Assembly (NCBI GenBank): GCA_014382705.1
Contig: JACNJE010000043.1
Span: forward strand, 1-38,199
Length of the DNA stretch: 38,199 bases
Direction: 5' to 3'
From: Verrucomicrobiota bacterium
GTDB taxonomy: Bacteria > Verrucomicrobiota > Verrucomicrobiia > Limisphaerales > UBA1096
Shown: positions 38,148-38,199 of the stretch, in pieces
Numbering within the stretch: the first letter of the stretch is position 1
Layout of the letters: each line of letters begins with the position of its first letter
Notes under the pieces: generated by a model
Told to the model about the DNA's origin: nothing
Database searches by the model: none
The model's input: the letters and a program-made list of their open reading frames with translations, nothing else
Translations under genes and position numbers: made by a program

Positions 38148-38199
38148 TAGTGTCCGGTTTAAAACCCCGGTAAATAGGGGCTATTATTGATGTTGGGGT
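38148..38199. mobile_element. possible left end of an insertion sequence
   Basis: ACTAGTGTCCGGTTTAAAAC followed by an AT-richer stretch resembles terminal inverted repeats of some insertion sequences, and it directly follows a repeat cluster. No transposase is inside the window, so this is a weak call. Confidence 0.25.

Larger units (their letters stand above)
37812..38199. other. 388-base gene-free repeat cluster
   Basis: No convincing gene. In order it holds a CTCTCCC-GCT-GGGAGAG hairpin (37872-37888), one arm of repeat family B (37908-37942), a full family A element (37962-38027), a one-mismatch palindrome CGCTTGGCCGAGCG (38043-38056), a CCTTCTCC/GGAGAAGG hairpin (38071-38091) followed by GGCCGCAGGCC, and a possible insertion-sequence end near 38148. 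Short open frames here are made of repeat sequence. Confidence 0.7.

Overview
The window looks like chromosomal DNA of a member of the Verrucomicrobiota, probably a Pedosphaera/Limisphaerales-like lineage. The evidence is two secreted DUF1549/DUF1553 plus DUF1501 gene pairs, three H-X9-DG-type proteins with a prepilin leader (core [18 protein letters not shown]), a Tat-exported DUF1080 protein, a SecA with a large insertion, and high G+C (about 60% by eye). I see no rRNA, tRNA, CRISPR array, phage gene or complete insertion sequence. The organism assignment is inference from gene content.

Layout. 1-3504 (+): a DUF1553-type protein cut by the left window edge, then its DUF1501 partner. 3682-5625 (+): a secreted ankyrin-repeat protein that looks less G+C-rich than its neighbours, flanked by short duplicated sequences. 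5697-9522 (-): LptF/LptG-type permease, small membrane protein, PQQ-propeller lipoprotein-like protein, prepilin-like protein. 9632-10456 (+): DUF1080. 10465-13343 (-): a haem operon (CcsA/HemX-like, hemA, hemC). 13449-16490 (-): secA. 16691-25493 (+): argH, two tandem prepilin-like genes, a heparinase II/III-like gene, dnaE. 25663-30834 (-): nuoA, phosphohexomutase, AGCS alanine/sodium symporter, small multi-pass membrane protein, PaaK-like ligase, closely packed. 30930-32621 (+): L-lactate permease. 32720-37129 (+): a complete DUF1549/DUF1553 plus DUF1501 pair. 37110-37811 (-): RibD-C-type reductase. 37812-38199: a repeat cluster and possibly the end of an insertion sequence.

The most striking thing is not a gene. 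The palindrome CGCTTGGCCAAGCG is scattered throughout. By eye I count 15 perfect 14-mers and about 43 copies of the core TTGGCCAA, where a random sequence of this composition should hold less than one core. Copies lie in intergenic gaps, last codons, signal peptides and linkers, and sometimes in tandem with a 12-bp period (CTTGGCCAAGCG). In genes they mostly read Leu-Gly-Gln-Ala or Leu-Ala-Lys and use codons (CTT, TTG, CAA) that look uncommon elsewhere here. This resembles the cyanobacterial HIP1 phenomenon (GCGATCGC) but with an unrelated motif; I know of no description of it.

Second-tier signals are a 74-bp three-way-junction palindrome touching the start codon of the PQQ gene, two dispersed families of structured intergenic repeats (one with compensatory base changes), the repeats flanking the ankyrin gene, and an orphan nuoA.
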